From positions 2,356,001-2,420,000 of the forward strand of contig NZ_JAXAFK010000001.1 in assembly GCF_033898505.1 (NCBI RefSeq): 64,000 bases of DNA, given 5' to 3'. The translations under genes were made by a program, and so were the position numbers. This document shows, in pieces, positions 10,909 through 21,104 of the stretch (its first letter is position 1; the number at the start of each line of letters is the position of its first letter). The notes beneath the pieces are model-generated. The model ran no database searches. It was given only the letters and a program-made list of their open reading frames with translations, and was not told where the DNA came from. This DNA comes from Pectobacterium carotovorum (GTDB lineage Bacteria > Pseudomonadota > Gammaproteobacteria > Enterobacterales > Enterobacteriaceae).

Positions 10909-11378
10909 ACCTCAACTTTACAGATAAAAAATAAAACTTTTGCACAAATCAACAACTCAAGTTGATAAGGTTAAAATATATTTTGTGTTTACCCTACGCT
11001 ATCGGTATCCTAGATCGGCCTTCTGGCCGCTGTATACCTAAAGTAGTATGACTACACGCAAGGAGTATAATTCCCTTCGCGACATAAGCGCAGCCAACGG
11101 CCATAACGCGGTTATCCATCGCTTTAAAAGCTGCGGTTTACATCAGGTCGACGTCACGTTGTTGTAGCAAGTCTTGTTGTATGGATTCGTTGTTGTAACA
11201 AACAATGGTTGTAACGATTATCCGATATAACATACGTCATAGTATCGACCCTATTTCATCATCGTGTCTGGTGTATCACACCAAGGCATGATGTTAATCA
11301 TAAATGCCAGCGGCGGCATGCGATACGCTATGCCCTGTATGACATTTTTTTAACCATGTATAACAAGTAGGTACTTCC
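10909..11378. promoter_or_regulatory. yfbV-ackA intergenic region with ackA promoter
   Basis: 470 bp without a gene. It contains a block of four evenly spaced direct repeats at 11159-11213 upstream of ackA (separate entry). No credible ORF was found, and the ackA start lies about 165 bp past the repeats. Confidence 0.5.
11159..11213 (+). repeat. four phased 8-bp direct repeats upstream of ackA
   Basis: TTGTTGTA begins at 11159, 11174 and 11190, and TGGTTGTA at 11206. Spacings are 15, 16 and 16 bp. Regular spacing suggests a tandem protein-binding array, but no known regulator's consensus is recognised. Confidence 0.6.
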
Positions 11379-12581
11379 ATGTCGAGTAAGTTAGTACTGG
11401 TTCTTAACTGCGGTAGTTCATCCCTGAAATTCGCCATCATCGATGCGATTAACGGAGAAGAGTACCTGTCTGGTTTAGCCGAGTGTTTCCACCTGCCTGA
11501 AGCCCGTATCAAATGGAAAATGGACGGCGGTAAACAGGATGCCGAACTGGGTGCTGGTGCGGCTCACAGCGAAGCGCTGAACTTCATCGTCAACACCATT
11601 CTGTCTCAGAAACCAGAGCTGTCAGCTCAACTGGTTGCTATCGGTCACCGTATCGTTCACGGCGGTGAGAAGTTCACCCAATCCGCGATCATCACTGATG
11701 ATGTTCTTCAGGGTATCAAAGATTCCGTACCTTTTGCACCTCTGCACAACCCGGCGCACTTGATCGGTATCGAAGAAGCACTGAAATCCTTCCCACATCT
11801 GGCTGATAAAAACGTCGCTGTCTTCGACACCGCGTTCCATCAGACTATGCCGGAAGAGTCTTACCTTTATGCACTGCCGTACAAACTGTATAAAGAAAAC
11901 CACATCCGTCGCTACGGTTTCCACGGCACCAGCCACTACTTCGTTTCTCGCGAAGCCGCTAAAGTGCTGAACAAACCTGTAGAAGAGCTGAACGTCATCA
12001 CTTGCCACCTGGGCAACGGTGGTTCCGTTACGGCAATCCGCAACGGCGAATGCGTTGACACCTCTATGGGTCTGACGCCGCTGGAAGGTCTGGTTATGGG
12101 TACGCGCTGTGGCGATATCGACCCGGCTGTGATTTTCCATCTGCACGACGCACTGGGCATGGACGTAGACAGCATCAACAAATTGCTGACTAAAGAATCC
12201 GGCCTGCAAGGTCTGACTGAAGTAACCAGCGACTGCCGTTACGTTGAAGATAACTACGAGACGAAAGCAGACGCGAAACGTGCAATGGACGTTTACTGCC
12301 ACCGTCTGGCTAAGTACATCGGTTCCTATGCCGCGCTGATGGAAGGCCGTCTGGATGCCGTAATCTTTACCGGTGGTATCGGTGAAAACGCAGCAATGGT
12401 TCGTGAACTGTCGCTGAAAAAACTGGGTCTGCTGGGCTTTGACGTCGACCACGAACGCAACCTGGCAGCACGCTTCGGTAAAGGTGGCAACATCGCTAAA
12501 GATGGCACCCGTCCAGCGCTGGTTATCCCGACTAATGAAGAATTGGTCATCGCTGAAGACGCTTACCGTCTGACTGCGTAA
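11379..12581 (+). CDS. ackA: acetate kinase
   Basis: 400-residue acetate kinase, interconverting acetyl phosphate plus ADP with acetate plus ATP. Family signatures are [14 protein letters not shown] at residues 6-19 and a second near 200-220 ([16 protein letters not shown]). The histidine in [11 protein letters not shown] and the adenosine-binding [10 protein letters not shown] are present. Length matches E. coli (400). It is first in the ackA-pta unit, with a strong terminator-like hairpin before pta. Confidence 0.98.
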   Translation: MSSKLVLVLNCGSSSLKFAIIDAINGEEYLSGLAECFHLPEARIKWKMDGGKQDAELGAGAAHSEALNFIVNTILSQKPELSAQLVAIGHRIVHGGEKFTQSAIITDDVLQGIKDSVPFAPLHNPAHLIGIEEALKSFPHLADKNVAVFDTAFHQTMPEESYLYALPYKLYKENHIRRYGFHGTSHYFVSREAAKVLNKPVEELNVITCHLGNGGSVTAIRNGECVDTSMGLTPLEGLVMGTRCGDIDPAVIFHLHDALGMDVDSINKLLTKESGLQGLTEVTSDCRYVEDNYETKADAKRAMDVYCHRLAKYIGSYAALMEGRLDAVIFTGGIGENAAMVRELSLKKLGLLGFDVDHERNLAARFGKGGNIAKDGTRPALVIPTNEELVIAEDAYRLTA

Positions 12582-12595
12582 AACACGTAACTCCC

Positions 12596-12629
12596 AACAC
12601 CGTCAGCCAAGGCTGACGGTGTTGTTTTT
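12596..12629 (+). terminator. hairpin between ackA and pta
   Basis: 13-bp perfect stem AACACCGTCAGCC / GGCTGACGGTGTT with a 2-nt loop, followed by GTTTTTG. It looks like a real intrinsic terminator inside the ackA-pta unit, with the pta start 31 bp further on. Confidence 0.8.
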
Positions 12630-12660
12630 GACTAACGAGCAACCGTAAAGAGGTTCAGCC

Positions 12661-14799
12661 GTGTCCCGTATAATCATGTTGATCCCAACTGGCACCAGCG
12701 TCGGTCTGACAAGCGTCAGCCTGGGTGTCATCCGTTCCATGGAACAGAAAGGCGTTCGCCTGAGCGTGTTCAAACCTATCGCCCAGCCGCGCAGTGGCGA
12801 CAATACGCCAGATCAAACGACCACCATTATTCGTGCGAATTCCGCTATCAATGCCGCCGAGCCGCTGGCGATGAGCCGCGTTGAAGCCCTGCTGAGCTCC
12901 AACCAGCAAGACGTGCTGATGGAAGAAATCATCGCGCGCTATCACGAAAATACCAAAGACGCCGAAGTCGTTCTGGTTGAAGGTCTGGTTCCTACCCGTA
13001 AGCACCAGTTTGCTAACGCATTGAACTATGAAATCGCCAAAACGCTGAACGCAGAAATCGTCTTCGTACTGGCGCTGGGTAACGACTCTCCGGCACAGCT
13101 GAAAGACCGTATCGAACTGGCGCGTTCCAGCTTCGGCGGCAGCAAAAACAAAAACATCACTGGCGTGATCATCAACAAACTGAATGCGCCGGTAGATGAG
13201 CAGGGTCGTACTCGCCCTGACCTGTCTGAAATCTTTGATGACTCCACGAAAGCCAGCGTTGCCAACATCGATCCGAAGCAGCTGTTCGCTAACAGCCCGC
13301 TGCCGGTGCTGGGCTGCATTCCATGGAGCTTTGACCTGATCGCAACGCGCGCCATTGATATGGCGAAGCACCTGAATGCGCGTATCGTCAACGAAGGTGA
13401 CATTCAAACGCGTCGCGTTAAATCTGTGACCTTCTGCGCACGCAGCATTCCTCATATGCTGGAGCACTTCCGCCCGGGTTCACTGCTGGTGACCTCCGCC
13501 GATCGTCCTGATGTGCTGGTTGCCGCCTGTCTGGCTGCCATGAACGGCGTGGAAATCGGTGCTCTGCTGCTGACCGGCGGTTACGAAATGGATCCGAGCA
13601 TCGCCAAGTTGTGCGAGCGCGCCTTCCAGACTGGTCTGCCTGTATTTATGGTTAACACCAACACCTGGCAGACGTCACTCAGCCTGCAAAGCTTCAACCT
13701 TGAAGTACCGGCTGATGACCGTCAACGCGTTGAGAAAGTGCAGGAATACGTTGCACGCCATATCGATACCCAGTGGATCGATTCTCTGAGCGCAGAGTCT
13801 GAGCGTTCACGTCGTCTGTCTCCACCGGCGTTCCGCTATCAGCTCACCGAGCTGGCGCGTAAAGCAGGCAAACGCATCGTTCTGCCAGAGGGTGATGAGC
13901 CGCGTACCGTTAAAGCCGCCGCTATCTGTGCTGAACGCGGTATCGCTCACTGTGTGCTGATCGGTAACCCGGAAGAGATTCAACGCGTTGCCGCCGCTCA
14001 GGGTGTAGAACTGGGCAAAGGCATTGAAATCGTCGATCCAATTGTTGTACGTGAGCGCTATGTTGCGCGTCTGGTTGAGCTGCGTAAGAGCAAGGGTATG
14101 ACCGAAGTGGTTGCGCGCGAACAGCTCGAAGACAACGTGGTTCTCGGTACGCTGATGCTGGAACAGGGTGAAGTTGACGGTCTGGTTTCTGGTGCCGTTC
14201 ACACCACTGCTAACACCATCCGTCCGCCGTTGCAGCTGATCAAAACGGCACCGGGCAGTTCTCTGGTATCTTCTGTCTTCTTCATGCTGCTGCCTGAGCA
14301 GGTTCTGGTTTACGGCGACTGCGCCATCAACCCAGATCCAACCGCAGAGCAGTTGGCTGAAATCGCTATCCAGTCTGCTGATTCCGCTACTGCATTCGGC
14401 ATCGACCCACGCGTTGCGATGATCTCTTACTCCACCGGTAACTCCGGCGCAGGTAGCGATGTAGAGAAAGTGCGTGAAGCAACCCGTCTGGCGCAGGAAA
14501 AACGTCCTGACCTGGTCATCGATGGTCCGTTGCAGTACGACGCCGCTATCATGGCAGACGTTGCACAGTCTAAAGCACCGAACTCGCCAGTTGCGGGTAA
14601 AGCGACCGTGTTCATCTTCCCTGACCTGAACACCGGTAACACCACGTACAAAGCGGTACAGCGTTCAGCCGACCTGATCTCCATCGGGCCAATGCTGCAA
14701 GGCATGCGTAAACCGGTTAACGACCTGTCTCGTGGCGCACTGGTAGACGACATCGTTTACACCGTCGCTCTGACCGCCATTCAGGCTACACAGCTCTAA
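12661..14799 (+). CDS. pta: phosphate acetyltransferase
   Basis: 712-residue long-form Pta, converting acetyl-CoA and phosphate to acetyl phosphate and CoA. Domain order: BioD-like P-loop-fold N-terminal domain (about 1-220, beginning [20 protein letters not shown]), DRTGG domain (about 225-340), and catalytic PTA/PTB domain (about 390-712, with [11 protein letters not shown] and [13 protein letters not shown]). The start is GTG at 12661 after AAAGAGG. It is downstream of ackA and followed by a clean terminator. Confidence 0.98.
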   Translation: MSRIIMLIPTGTSVGLTSVSLGVIRSMEQKGVRLSVFKPIAQPRSGDNTPDQTTTIIRANSAINAAEPLAMSRVEALLSSNQQDVLMEEIIARYHENTKDAEVVLVEGLVPTRKHQFANALNYEIAKTLNAEIVFVLALGNDSPAQLKDRIELARSSFGGSKNKNITGVIINKLNAPVDEQGRTRPDLSEIFDDSTKASVANIDPKQLFANSPLPVLGCIPWSFDLIATRAIDMAKHLNARIVNEGDIQTRRVKSVTFCARSIPHMLEHFRPGSLLVTSADRPDVLVAACLAAMNGVEIGALLLTGGYEMDPSIAKLCERAFQTGLPVFMVNTNTWQTSLSLQSFNLEVPADDRQRVEKVQEYVARHIDTQWIDSLSAESERSRRLSPPAFRYQLTELARKAGKRIVLPEGDEPRTVKAAAICAERGIAHCVLIGNPEEIQRVAAAQGVELGKGIEIVDPIVVRERYVARLVELRKSKGMTEVVAREQLEDNVVLGTLMLEQGEVDGLVSGAVHTTANTIRPPLQLIKTAPGSSLVSSVFFMLLPEQVLVYGDCAINPDPTAEQLAEIAIQSADSATAFGIDPRVAMISYSTGNSGAGSDVEKVREATRLAQEKRPDLVIDGPLQYDAAIMADVAQSKAPNSPVAGKATVFIFPDLNTGNTTYKAVQRSADLISIGPMLQGMRKPVNDLSRGALVDDIVYTVALTAIQATQL

Positions 14800-14817
14800 T
14801 CATCTTCATGATGATGT

Positions 14818-14846
14818 AAATGCCAGCCTTCGGGCTGGCATTTTTA
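14818..14846. terminator. rho-independent terminator after pta
   Basis: TGCCAGCC-TTCG-GGCTGGCA with flanking A and T tracts, so it may also act on the convergent yfcD transcript. Confidence 0.9.
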
Positions 14847-14909
14847 TTTGGAAGGAGAGCAAGGAGAAATGCCGCAGTGGAGAAAAAGCCGCGGCGAGGC
14901 GGGAACAGA

Positions 14910-15560
14910 TTATTTCTGCGAATCCGTTTCCGATGGAGCAACGCTGCTGTCGTTCTCATCATGAACATTGTCATGATTAACGACAGATGTCTCAGCAGCC
15001 TCTACCACCTCATTCAGCTTGCGTGAAATCGGCTTGCCGTATTCCCGATCGCTATAGCGCGTCAGCCACAGCGACAGAGCTTTGAGGGAATCAGGCGTAA
15101 ACTCATCGCAGCGCGCAGTGATCTCTTGCGGCGTCAGCCAGCTGACTTCATCCACTTCTTCTTCCTGTAACGCAAACGGCCCATGAGTGACGCAGCTGAA
15201 CAGCCCGCCCCACACCCGGCAATTTTCGCCTTCGTAATAGAACAAGCCGTGTTCTGCGAATGGCACGCCAGCAATACCAAGTTCTTCTTCCGCTTCACGA
15301 CGAGCGGATTCCAACATTTGCTCACCGCTTTGCACCACACCACCTGCGGTCGCGTCCAGCCAGCCTGGATAGAAGTCTTTGATTTTGGTCCGGCGTTGCA
15401 CCAGAATTTTACCCATTCCATCATGCACAACAATGTAAGTAGCACGATGACGAAGACTCTGCGCACGCATCTGCTGACGACTTGACTGAGCAATTACCTC
15501 GTTGTTTTCATTGACGATATCAACCCACTCTGTGCCTGCTGCCTGACTTTGTTCCGCCAT
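14910..15560 (-). CDS. yfcD: Nudix hydrolase YfcD with extra C-terminal tail
   Basis: 216-residue Nudix-family hydrolase. The Nudix box GX5EX7REXXEEXG is intact ([20 protein letters not shown], followed by ELGIAG). The substrate is unknown. E. coli YfcD is about 180 residues. This copy has about 35 additional residues at the C-terminus that are acidic, Ser/Asn-rich and probably disordered. The long frame starts [18 protein letters not shown]. It is convergent with pta. Confidence 0.92.
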   Translation of the reverse strand: MAEQSQAAGTEWVDIVNENNEVIAQSSRQQMRAQSLRHRATYIVVHDGMGKILVQRRTKIKDFYPGWLDATAGGVVQSGEQMLESARREAEEELGIAGVPFAEHGLFYYEGENCRVWGGLFSCVTHGPFALQEEEVDEVSWLTPQEITARCDEFTPDSLKALSLWLTRYSDREYGKPISRKLNEVVEAAETSVVNHDNVHDENDSSVAPSETDSQK

Positions 15561-15672
15561 CCTCTGAAACCCTTTAGTATTGGCGCGTTGCTACGCGCGT
15601 CTGTTTTAAATGATCGATCTTTGCTGTGAATCTTCCCTGCTACCTTGGCATTATTCAAGGTCAAAAGCAGGG

Positions 15673-15875
<203 letters not shown>

Positions 15876-15881
15876 GCTAAA

Positions 15882-16433
15882 TTAGTGTCTAATCGCGACC
15901 TGTGCAATAGGCTCGCCGCCGTGTAACGGCAGAACCCGCAGCGCGTCTTGTTCAAGCAAGCCATAGCTCGCAGGGAATCCCCCTTTCGGCAAGCTCACTG
16001 AACCGGGATTGAAAAAATAATATTCACCGCGTCGCTCGGCAACCGGGATATGGGTATGACCATATACCAGCACATCCCCCGCGCGTAACGGCGGCAGATT
16101 ATCTGGATGATAAAGATGACCGTGCGTCAGGAAAAGGCGATTCTGCGGTAATAGCACATGTTGCCACGGTGCCGTGATCGGAAAGGTCAACAACATCTGA
16201 TCAACCTCACTATCGCAATTCCCCCGCACGGCGATGATACGTGACGCATAGGCATTCAGCCGGACAGCCACTTCTGCGGGCTGATAGTTCTCCGGCAGCG
16301 GATTACGTGGGCCATGATTGAGAAAATCGCCCAATAAAATAAGCCAGTCGGCATGACTCTGCTCAAAGATCTCCAGCACACGCTCCGTCGCGCTAAGAGA
16401 ACCGTGTATATCGGACGCAAACATCAATTTCAT
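15882..16433 (-). CDS. yfcE: phosphodiesterase YfcE
   Basis: 183-residue calcineurin-like metallophosphoesterase of the MJ0936/YfcE type, active on phosphodiesters in vitro. Metal ligands are visible: Asp8 and His10 (FASDIHGS), the GDFLNHG motif, GNCDSE, THGH and GHTH. I chose the ATG at 16433 (MKLMFASDIHG) because it matches E. coli YfcE (184) and follows GGAGATAACG. An ATG at 16460 would add 9 residues. An ERIC element follows directly. Confidence 0.93.
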   Translation of the reverse strand: MKLMFASDIHGSLSATERVLEIFEQSHADWLILLGDFLNHGPRNPLPENYQPAEVAVRLNAYASRIIAVRGNCDSEVDQMLLTFPITAPWQHVLLPQNRLFLTHGHLYHPDNLPPLRAGDVLVYGHTHIPVAERRGEYYFFNPGSVSLPKGGFPASYGLLEQDALRVLPLHGGEPIAQVAIRH

Positions 16434-16695
16434 CGTTATCTCCACCGCATGTATATCCACAATGCTATACCCACAACACCCGCATCCTTCATCAGACGTA
16501 GTCTACCAAAGTTGGCGAGGCGCTTCCGGTGAAGATCGCTCAACGACGTGCGTCATCGCTTATTTTTCACCCGCAGAAGTGGTAGGGTAAGAGCCCGTTC
16601 CCCAATACGCTATTCTGACAGCGCATCGCTCTTTGAAGCGATCAACTGCCATACAGTCCATGATGTTTTTCTGAATTAAAACGGAGACTTGATTC

Positions 16696-17322
16696 ATGAT
16701 TGACCTGTATTACGCACCAACCCCTAACGGGCACAAGATCACCCTGTTTCTGGAAGAAGCGAATCTCCCCTACCAGCTCCACCGTGTCAATATCAGCAAA
16801 GGCGAACAGTTCAGGCCGGAATTTCTGGCAATCTCGCCTAACAACAAAATTCCCGCGATTGTCGATACGCAGCCAGCGGAAGGCGGCACGCCTATCAGCC
16901 TGTTTGAATCTGGCGCGATCCTGCTTTATCTGGCGGAAAAGCACGGCGTGCTGTTGAGCTCGTCGCTACGTGAGCGCACGGCCACGCTACAGTGGCTGTT
17001 CTGGCAGGTCGCCGGTTTTGGGCCCATGCTGGGGCAGAATCATCATTTTAACCACTATGCGCCTCAGCCAGTGCCTTACGCCATTGAACGCTATCAGCAG
17101 GAGACACAGCGCCTTTACCGCGTGCTGGATAAACACCTGCAAGACAGTCCGTGGCTAGCGGGAGAGCATTACAGCATCGCCGATATCGCGACGTACCCGT
17201 GGGTGGTTTCTTATGCCCGCCAGCGCGTCGACCTTGATGATTATCCGGCGGTAAAAGCGTGGTATACGCGTATTAGCGAGCGCCCGGCAACGCAACGGGC
17301 CTATCAGCTCGCCGAGCAATAA
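16696..17322 (+). CDS. yfcG: glutathione-dependent disulfide-bond oxidoreductase YfcG
   Basis: 208-residue glutathione S-transferase-fold protein of the Nu class. In E. coli it reduces disulfides using bound GSSG rather than acting as a classical transferase. The N-terminal thioredoxin fold starts MIDLYYAPTPNGHKITL, with the active-site Thr/Asn before the first helix. FESGAILLYLAEK forms the GSH site, and the all-helical C-terminal domain carries QWLFWQVAGFGPMLGQNHHF. The neighbouring yfcF paralogue of E. coli is absent. Confidence 0.93.
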   Translation: MIDLYYAPTPNGHKITLFLEEANLPYQLHRVNISKGEQFRPEFLAISPNNKIPAIVDTQPAEGGTPISLFESGAILLYLAEKHGVLLSSSLRERTATLQWLFWQVAGFGPMLGQNHHFNHYAPQPVPYAIERYQQETQRLYRVLDKHLQDSPWLAGEHYSIADIATYPWVVSYARQRVDLDDYPAVKAWYTRISERPATQRAYQLAEQ

Positions 17323-17447
17323 AATTCTGGCATCATCTCGTTCGGCCTTTAGGTATCTTCTGCTATGGTAATCAATATATTGTCGTTAATGATACCCCCT
17401 GACGCTGCGGTTTAGCCGCAGTAACAGAAGCAACCGAGGGCCGAGCA

Positions 17448-17819
17448 ATGCCACATCACTATTCTGACGCCATTATTCGTATAAAAAATCTGCGGCTGCG
17501 CACTTTCATCGGTATCAAAGATGAGGAAATCACGAATAAGCAGGATGTGATCATCAACGTTGTGATTCACTACCCAGCAGAGCAGGCGCGCAACAGCGAG
17601 AATATCGCCGATGCGCTGAACTACCGCACCATCACCAAAAGCATTATTCGTCACGTCGAAGATAACCGCTTCGCTTTGCTGGAAAAATTAACGCAGGATG
17701 TGCTCAACATCGCCAGCGAGCATGAATGGATAACCTATGCTGAAGTAGAAGTAGATAAACCGTTTGCCCTGCGATACGCCGATTCGGTTTCCATGACCCT
17801 GCGTTATCACAAGGCATAA
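17448..17819 (+). CDS. folX: dihydroneopterin triphosphate 2'-epimerase
   Basis: 123-residue tunnelling-fold enzyme that epimerises dihydroneopterin triphosphate to the monapterin form, upstream of tetrahydromonapterin synthesis. It is closely similar to E. coli FolX ([20 protein letters not shown] near the N-terminus; [20 protein letters not shown] at the end). It is followed at 17 bp by yfcH, probably co-transcribed. Confidence 0.95.
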   Translation: MPHHYSDAIIRIKNLRLRTFIGIKDEEITNKQDVIINVVIHYPAEQARNSENIADALNYRTITKSIIRHVEDNRFALLEKLTQDVLNIASEHEWITYAEVEVDKPFALRYADSVSMTLRYHKA

Positions 17820-17836
17820 AGATAGGGAGAGGGGAG

Positions 17837-18742
17837 ATGCAACTACTTATAACAGGCGGAACCGGCCTTATTGGCCGCCATCTTATCCAACGATTACAGC
17901 TGCTTTCCCATCACATTACGGTACTGACACGCGATCCTGAGCGTGCCCGAGGTGTTCTCGGCAATCAGGTGGAATATTGGTCAACGCTGAATAATATCAC
18001 CTCACTGAACGACTTTGATGGCGTCATCAATTTGGCCGGCGAGCCTATCGCCGACAAGCGCTGGACGCCACAGCAAAAACAGCTGCTGGCAAAGAGCCGC
18101 TGGAACATCACCGAGCAACTCGCCACGCTGATAAAAGCCAGCAGTGAACCACCTGCCGTTTTTATCTCAGGTTCTGCTGTCGGGTATTATGGCGATCAGG
18201 GAGAAGCGCTGGTTACGGAAGATGAATCTCCGGTTGATGAATTCACGCATCACCTGTGCGCCCGCTGGGAAGCGCTGGCGCAGTCTGCCGAAAGCGATAA
18301 AACCCGCGTTTGCCTGCTGCGCACTGGCATTGTTCTTGCGGCACAGGGCGGTGCACTGGCAAAAATGCTGCCGCTTTTCCGGCTCGGGCTTGGCGGGCCG
18401 ATGGGTTCTGGCAAGCAATATATGCCGTGGATTCATATTGATGACATGGTTAACGGTATTATTTACCTGCTAGACCAACCGATATTGAGCGGCCCCTTCA
18501 ACATGGTTGCGCCCTATCCGGTCCATAATGAGCAATTCTCCGCCACGCTGGCACACGTCCTGGATCGCCCCGGTTTTCTGCGAGCGCCCGCTTTTGCGAT
18601 CAAATTACTGATGGGAGAAGCCTCGACGCTGGTGCTGGGCGGCCAGCGCGCCATTCCACAGCGGCTAGAAGCCGCAGGCTTTGGTTTCCGCTTCTTTGAG
18701 CTGGAAGAAGCCCTACAGGACGTCATCAAGAAACCGAGCTGA
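17837..18742 (+). CDS. yfcH: SDR-family epimerase-like protein YfcH
   Basis: 301-residue atypical extended short-chain dehydrogenase/epimerase. The nucleotide motif GGTGLIG is at residues 7-13, followed by [18 protein letters not shown] holds the active-site tyrosine. A DUF1731-type C-terminal region follows. The substrate is not known. It is co-oriented 17 bp after folX, and convergent with hisP across a short hairpin. Confidence 0.92.
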   Translation: MQLLITGGTGLIGRHLIQRLQLLSHHITVLTRDPERARGVLGNQVEYWSTLNNITSLNDFDGVINLAGEPIADKRWTPQQKQLLAKSRWNITEQLATLIKASSEPPAVFISGSAVGYYGDQGEALVTEDESPVDEFTHHLCARWEALAQSAESDKTRVCLLRTGIVLAAQGGALAKMLPLFRLGLGGPMGSGKQYMPWIHIDDMVNGIIYLLDQPILSGPFNMVAPYPVHNEQFSATLAHVLDRPGFLRAPAFAIKLLMGEASTLVLGGQRAIPQRLEAAGFGFRFFELEEALQDVIKKPS

Positions 18743-18764
18743 CTCAGTGCTGAGAGAAACCTGT

Positions 18765-18784
18765 GGGCTGATAACCATCAGCCC
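18765..18784. terminator. small hairpin between yfcH and hisP
   Basis: GGGCTGAT-AACC-ATCAGCCC in the 48-bp gap between convergent genes. No T-tract, so it is probably only a 3' end structure. Confidence 0.4.
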
Positions 18785-18790
18785 CAAAAC

Positions 18791-19564
18791 CTACTTCAAC
18801 GCGCCGGACAGAAACTGCTGTAAACGCGCACTTTTCGGGCTCCCGAAAAGCTGATCCGGTGGCCCTTCTTCTTCAATTACGCCCTGATGTAAAAAGATAA
18901 CGTGGCTGGAAACATGGCGGGCAAACTCCATTTCATGCGTCACCACCACCATCGTTTTCCCTTCCTCCGCAAGCTGCTGCATGATGCGCAACACCTCGCC
19001 GACTAGTTCAGGATCGAGCGCTGACGTAGGCTCATCAAATAATAACACTTCCGGTTCCATCGCCAGCGCTCGCGCAATCGACACGCGCTGCTGCTGACCA
19101 CCAGAGAGATCAGACGGGTATTTCTGCTGGGCAGAATCGGTGATCCCAACTTTGTTCAGATAGAACACCGCCCGCTCGCGCGCTTCCGCCTTGCTAAGTC
19201 CTAATACTTGAATCGGCGCTTCCATTACGTTTTCCAACGCGGTCATGAAGCTCCACAAGTTGAAATGCTGAAACACCATCGTCAGGCGCGTCCGCAGCAT
19301 CTGAAGCTGCTTTTTATCAAACACCTTCAGCTGTCCGTCAGTATCTCGCACCATGCGAATTTCCTGATCGCTAACGTAAATCGCCCCTTCGCAGGGCTTT
19401 TCCAGAAAATTAATGCAACGCAGTAAGGTGCTTTTTCCCGAACCGGACGAGCCAATAATTGAAATAACGTCACCCGCTTTCGCTTGTAATGAGATCCCTT
19501 TTAGCACCTCATGCTGGCCATAGCGTTTACGCAGTTCCGTCACCATCAGTTTGTTATTCGACAT
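18791..19564 (-). CDS. hisP: histidine ABC transporter ATP-binding protein
   Basis: 257-residue ATPase of the periplasmic-binding-protein-dependent histidine importer, attached to the HisQM membrane pair. Walker [12 protein letters not shown] lies near residues 38-48, the signature [16 protein letters not shown] and Walker [15 protein letters not shown] follow, then the H-loop in [11 protein letters not shown]. It is the last gene of hisJQMP, 15 bp after hisM. Confidence 0.96.
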   Translation of the reverse strand: MSNNKLMVTELRKRYGQHEVLKGISLQAKAGDVISIIGSSGSGKSTLLRCINFLEKPCEGAIYVSDQEIRMVRDTDGQLKVFDKKQLQMLRTRLTMVFQHFNLWSFMTALENVMEAPIQVLGLSKAEARERAVFYLNKVGITDSAQQKYPSDLSGGQQQRVSIARALAMEPEVLLFDEPTSALDPELVGEVLRIMQQLAEEGKTMVVVTHEMEFARHVSSHVIFLHQGVIEEEGPPDQLFGSPKSARLQQFLSGALK

Positions 19565-19579
19565 ACTTTTTTCCTGCGT

Positions 19580-20296
19580 TTAATGAGATGAACGGGTATA
19601 AAGATGACGTAACCAGCGCCGTTCCGCCCTTCTGAACAGCCCGATTAATACAAATGAAATCGCCAGATAGATAACCGCAGCAATACCAAATGCATAAAAC
19701 GGCTGGTAGGTTGCGGCGTTGATATCTCGTGCAATCTTCAGAATATCCGGTACGGTTACGGTGAAGGCCAGCGCCGTAGAATGCAGCATCAGAATCACTT
19801 CGTTGCTGTAAGCTGGCAGCGCAATACGCAACGCCCCCGGCAAAATGATGCAGCGATACTGCTTAAAGCGAGAAAATCCGTATGCTCTGGCCGCTTCAAT
19901 TTCCCCATGAGGCACCGCGCGGATGGCGCCTGCGAAAATTTCTGTCGTATACGCACAGGTATTTAGCGCCAACGCCAAAATGGCACAGTTTAGCCCGCTG
20001 CGAAAAAAGGCATTCAGCAAGTCGGTACCGCGCACGATCTCCAGACTATACACGCCGGAATAGAACACCAGAAGCTGCACATAGAGCGGCGTACCGCGGA
20101 ACACGTAAGTAAATAACCACACCGGAAAGCTGAACCGACGTCGCGGCGACACGCGAGCAATCGCCAGCGGCAACGCCATCAGTCCACCGATGACCACCGA
20201 AGAAATGAGCAGCCAGAGCGTCATCGCCAGCCCGGTCAGACGGTAACCATCGCTCCACAGTAGCGGCTGCCAATATTGTTGCAGGATCTCACTCAT
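19580..20296 (-). CDS. hisM: histidine ABC transporter permease HisM
   Basis: 238-residue inner-membrane permease of the HisQM heterodimer. Hydrophobic segments cover most of the length. The ABC-permease EAA loop is visible as GEIEAARAYGFSRFKQYRCI, followed by LPGALRIALPAY. Its start overlaps the end of hisQ by 8 bp, suggesting translational coupling. Confidence 0.95.
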   Translation of the reverse strand: MSEILQQYWQPLLWSDGYRLTGLAMTLWLLISSVVIGGLMALPLAIARVSPRRRFSFPVWLFTYVFRGTPLYVQLLVFYSGVYSLEIVRGTDLLNAFFRSGLNCAILALALNTCAYTTEIFAGAIRAVPHGEIEAARAYGFSRFKQYRCIILPGALRIALPAYSNEVILMLHSTALAFTVTVPDILKIARDINAATYQPFYAFGIAAVIYLAISFVLIGLFRRAERRWLRHLYTRSSH

Positions 20297-20981
20297 AGTT
20301 TACTTTCTTGACTCCCTGCGAATAGTGCCTTTCCAGCCACCACAACACGCCGTTAGAAACGGTGGTAAAAATCAGGTACATCGCCCCAGCAACCAACGCA
20401 AAATAAAACGGTTCATGTGCGCCCTTGCCAGCCAGCTGCGTCGCTTTAATCACATCATTCAGGCCAAGCAGTGACACCAGCGCCGTGGCTTTCAGGATCA
20501 CCTGCCAGTTATTGCCAATACCCGGTAGCGCAAAGCGCATCATGGAAGGAAACAGAATACGGCGGAACACCTTTATAGGAGAAAAACCGAATGCCACAGC
20601 CGCTTCGATTTGCCCACGTGGCACGGCAAGATAGGCACCGCGAAAGGTTTCCGTGAAATATGCACCATAAATAAAGCCCAGCGTAATAATCCCGGCGGTC
20701 AAAGGGTCGATATCAATCTGCGCTATCCCTATCGATTCCGTCACGCCGTTTAAGACGATTTGCAAGCCATAGAAAATCAGCAGCATCAGCACCAGATCGG
20801 GAATGCCGCGAATCAGCGTGGTATAGCAGGAAAAACACCCTGCCAGCAGCCGGTTGGAAGACAGCTTAGCCGATGCGCCAACCAGGCCGATAGCCAGCGC
20901 CAGCACCAGCGAACTCGCTGCCAGCTCCAGCGTCATGATGGCACCGTCCAGAATTAGCTGGGAATAGCCATAAAGCATCAA
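20289..20981 (-). CDS. hisQ: histidine ABC transporter permease HisQ
   Basis: 230-residue partner permease to HisM. Membrane helices span about residues 10-35, 55-78, 90-115 and further. The EAA loop is GQIEAAVAFGFSPIKVFRRI. Two in-frame ATG codons start the ORF, and the second matches E. coli HisQ (MLYGFSG...). It is separated from hisJ by 123 bp containing a stable hairpin, and overlaps hisM. Confidence 0.95.
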   Translation of the reverse strand: MMLYGYSQLILDGAIMTLELAASSLVLALAIGLVGASAKLSSNRLLAGCFSCYTTLIRGIPDLVLMLLIFYGLQIVLNGVTESIGIAQIDIDPLTAGIITLGFIYGAYFTETFRGAYLAVPRGQIEAAVAFGFSPIKVFRRILFPSMMRFALPGIGNNWQVILKATALVSLLGLNDVIKATQLAGKGAHEPFYFALVAGAMYLIFTTVSNGVLWWLERHYSQGVKKVNYE

Positions 20982-21031
20982 TGATATCCGTTGAAATAGC
21001 GGTTAATGGCACAGTGCGTCATCGGCAGGAA

Positions 21032-21062
21032 TACGACACGGGAGGAACGGTCCCATGTCGTA
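21032..21062 (-). other. stem-loop between hisJ and hisQ
   Basis: Inverted repeat TACGACACGGGA / TCCCATGTCGTA (11 of 12 paired) with a 7-nt loop, between the binding-protein gene and the permease genes. In E. coli and Salmonella the hisJ-hisQ gap also holds REP-type hairpins that protect the upstream mRNA. This one is a different sequence at the same place. Confidence 0.6.
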
Positions 21063-21104
21063 GGCCCTGCGATTCCGCTACAGAGTGTGAATCGTTAGGA
21101 GAAA

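Noticed and set aside
11025..11100. Possible degenerate ERIC before ackA
   Set aside because: Shares only a short TATACC/AAAGTA stretch with the ERIC end; the core is absent.
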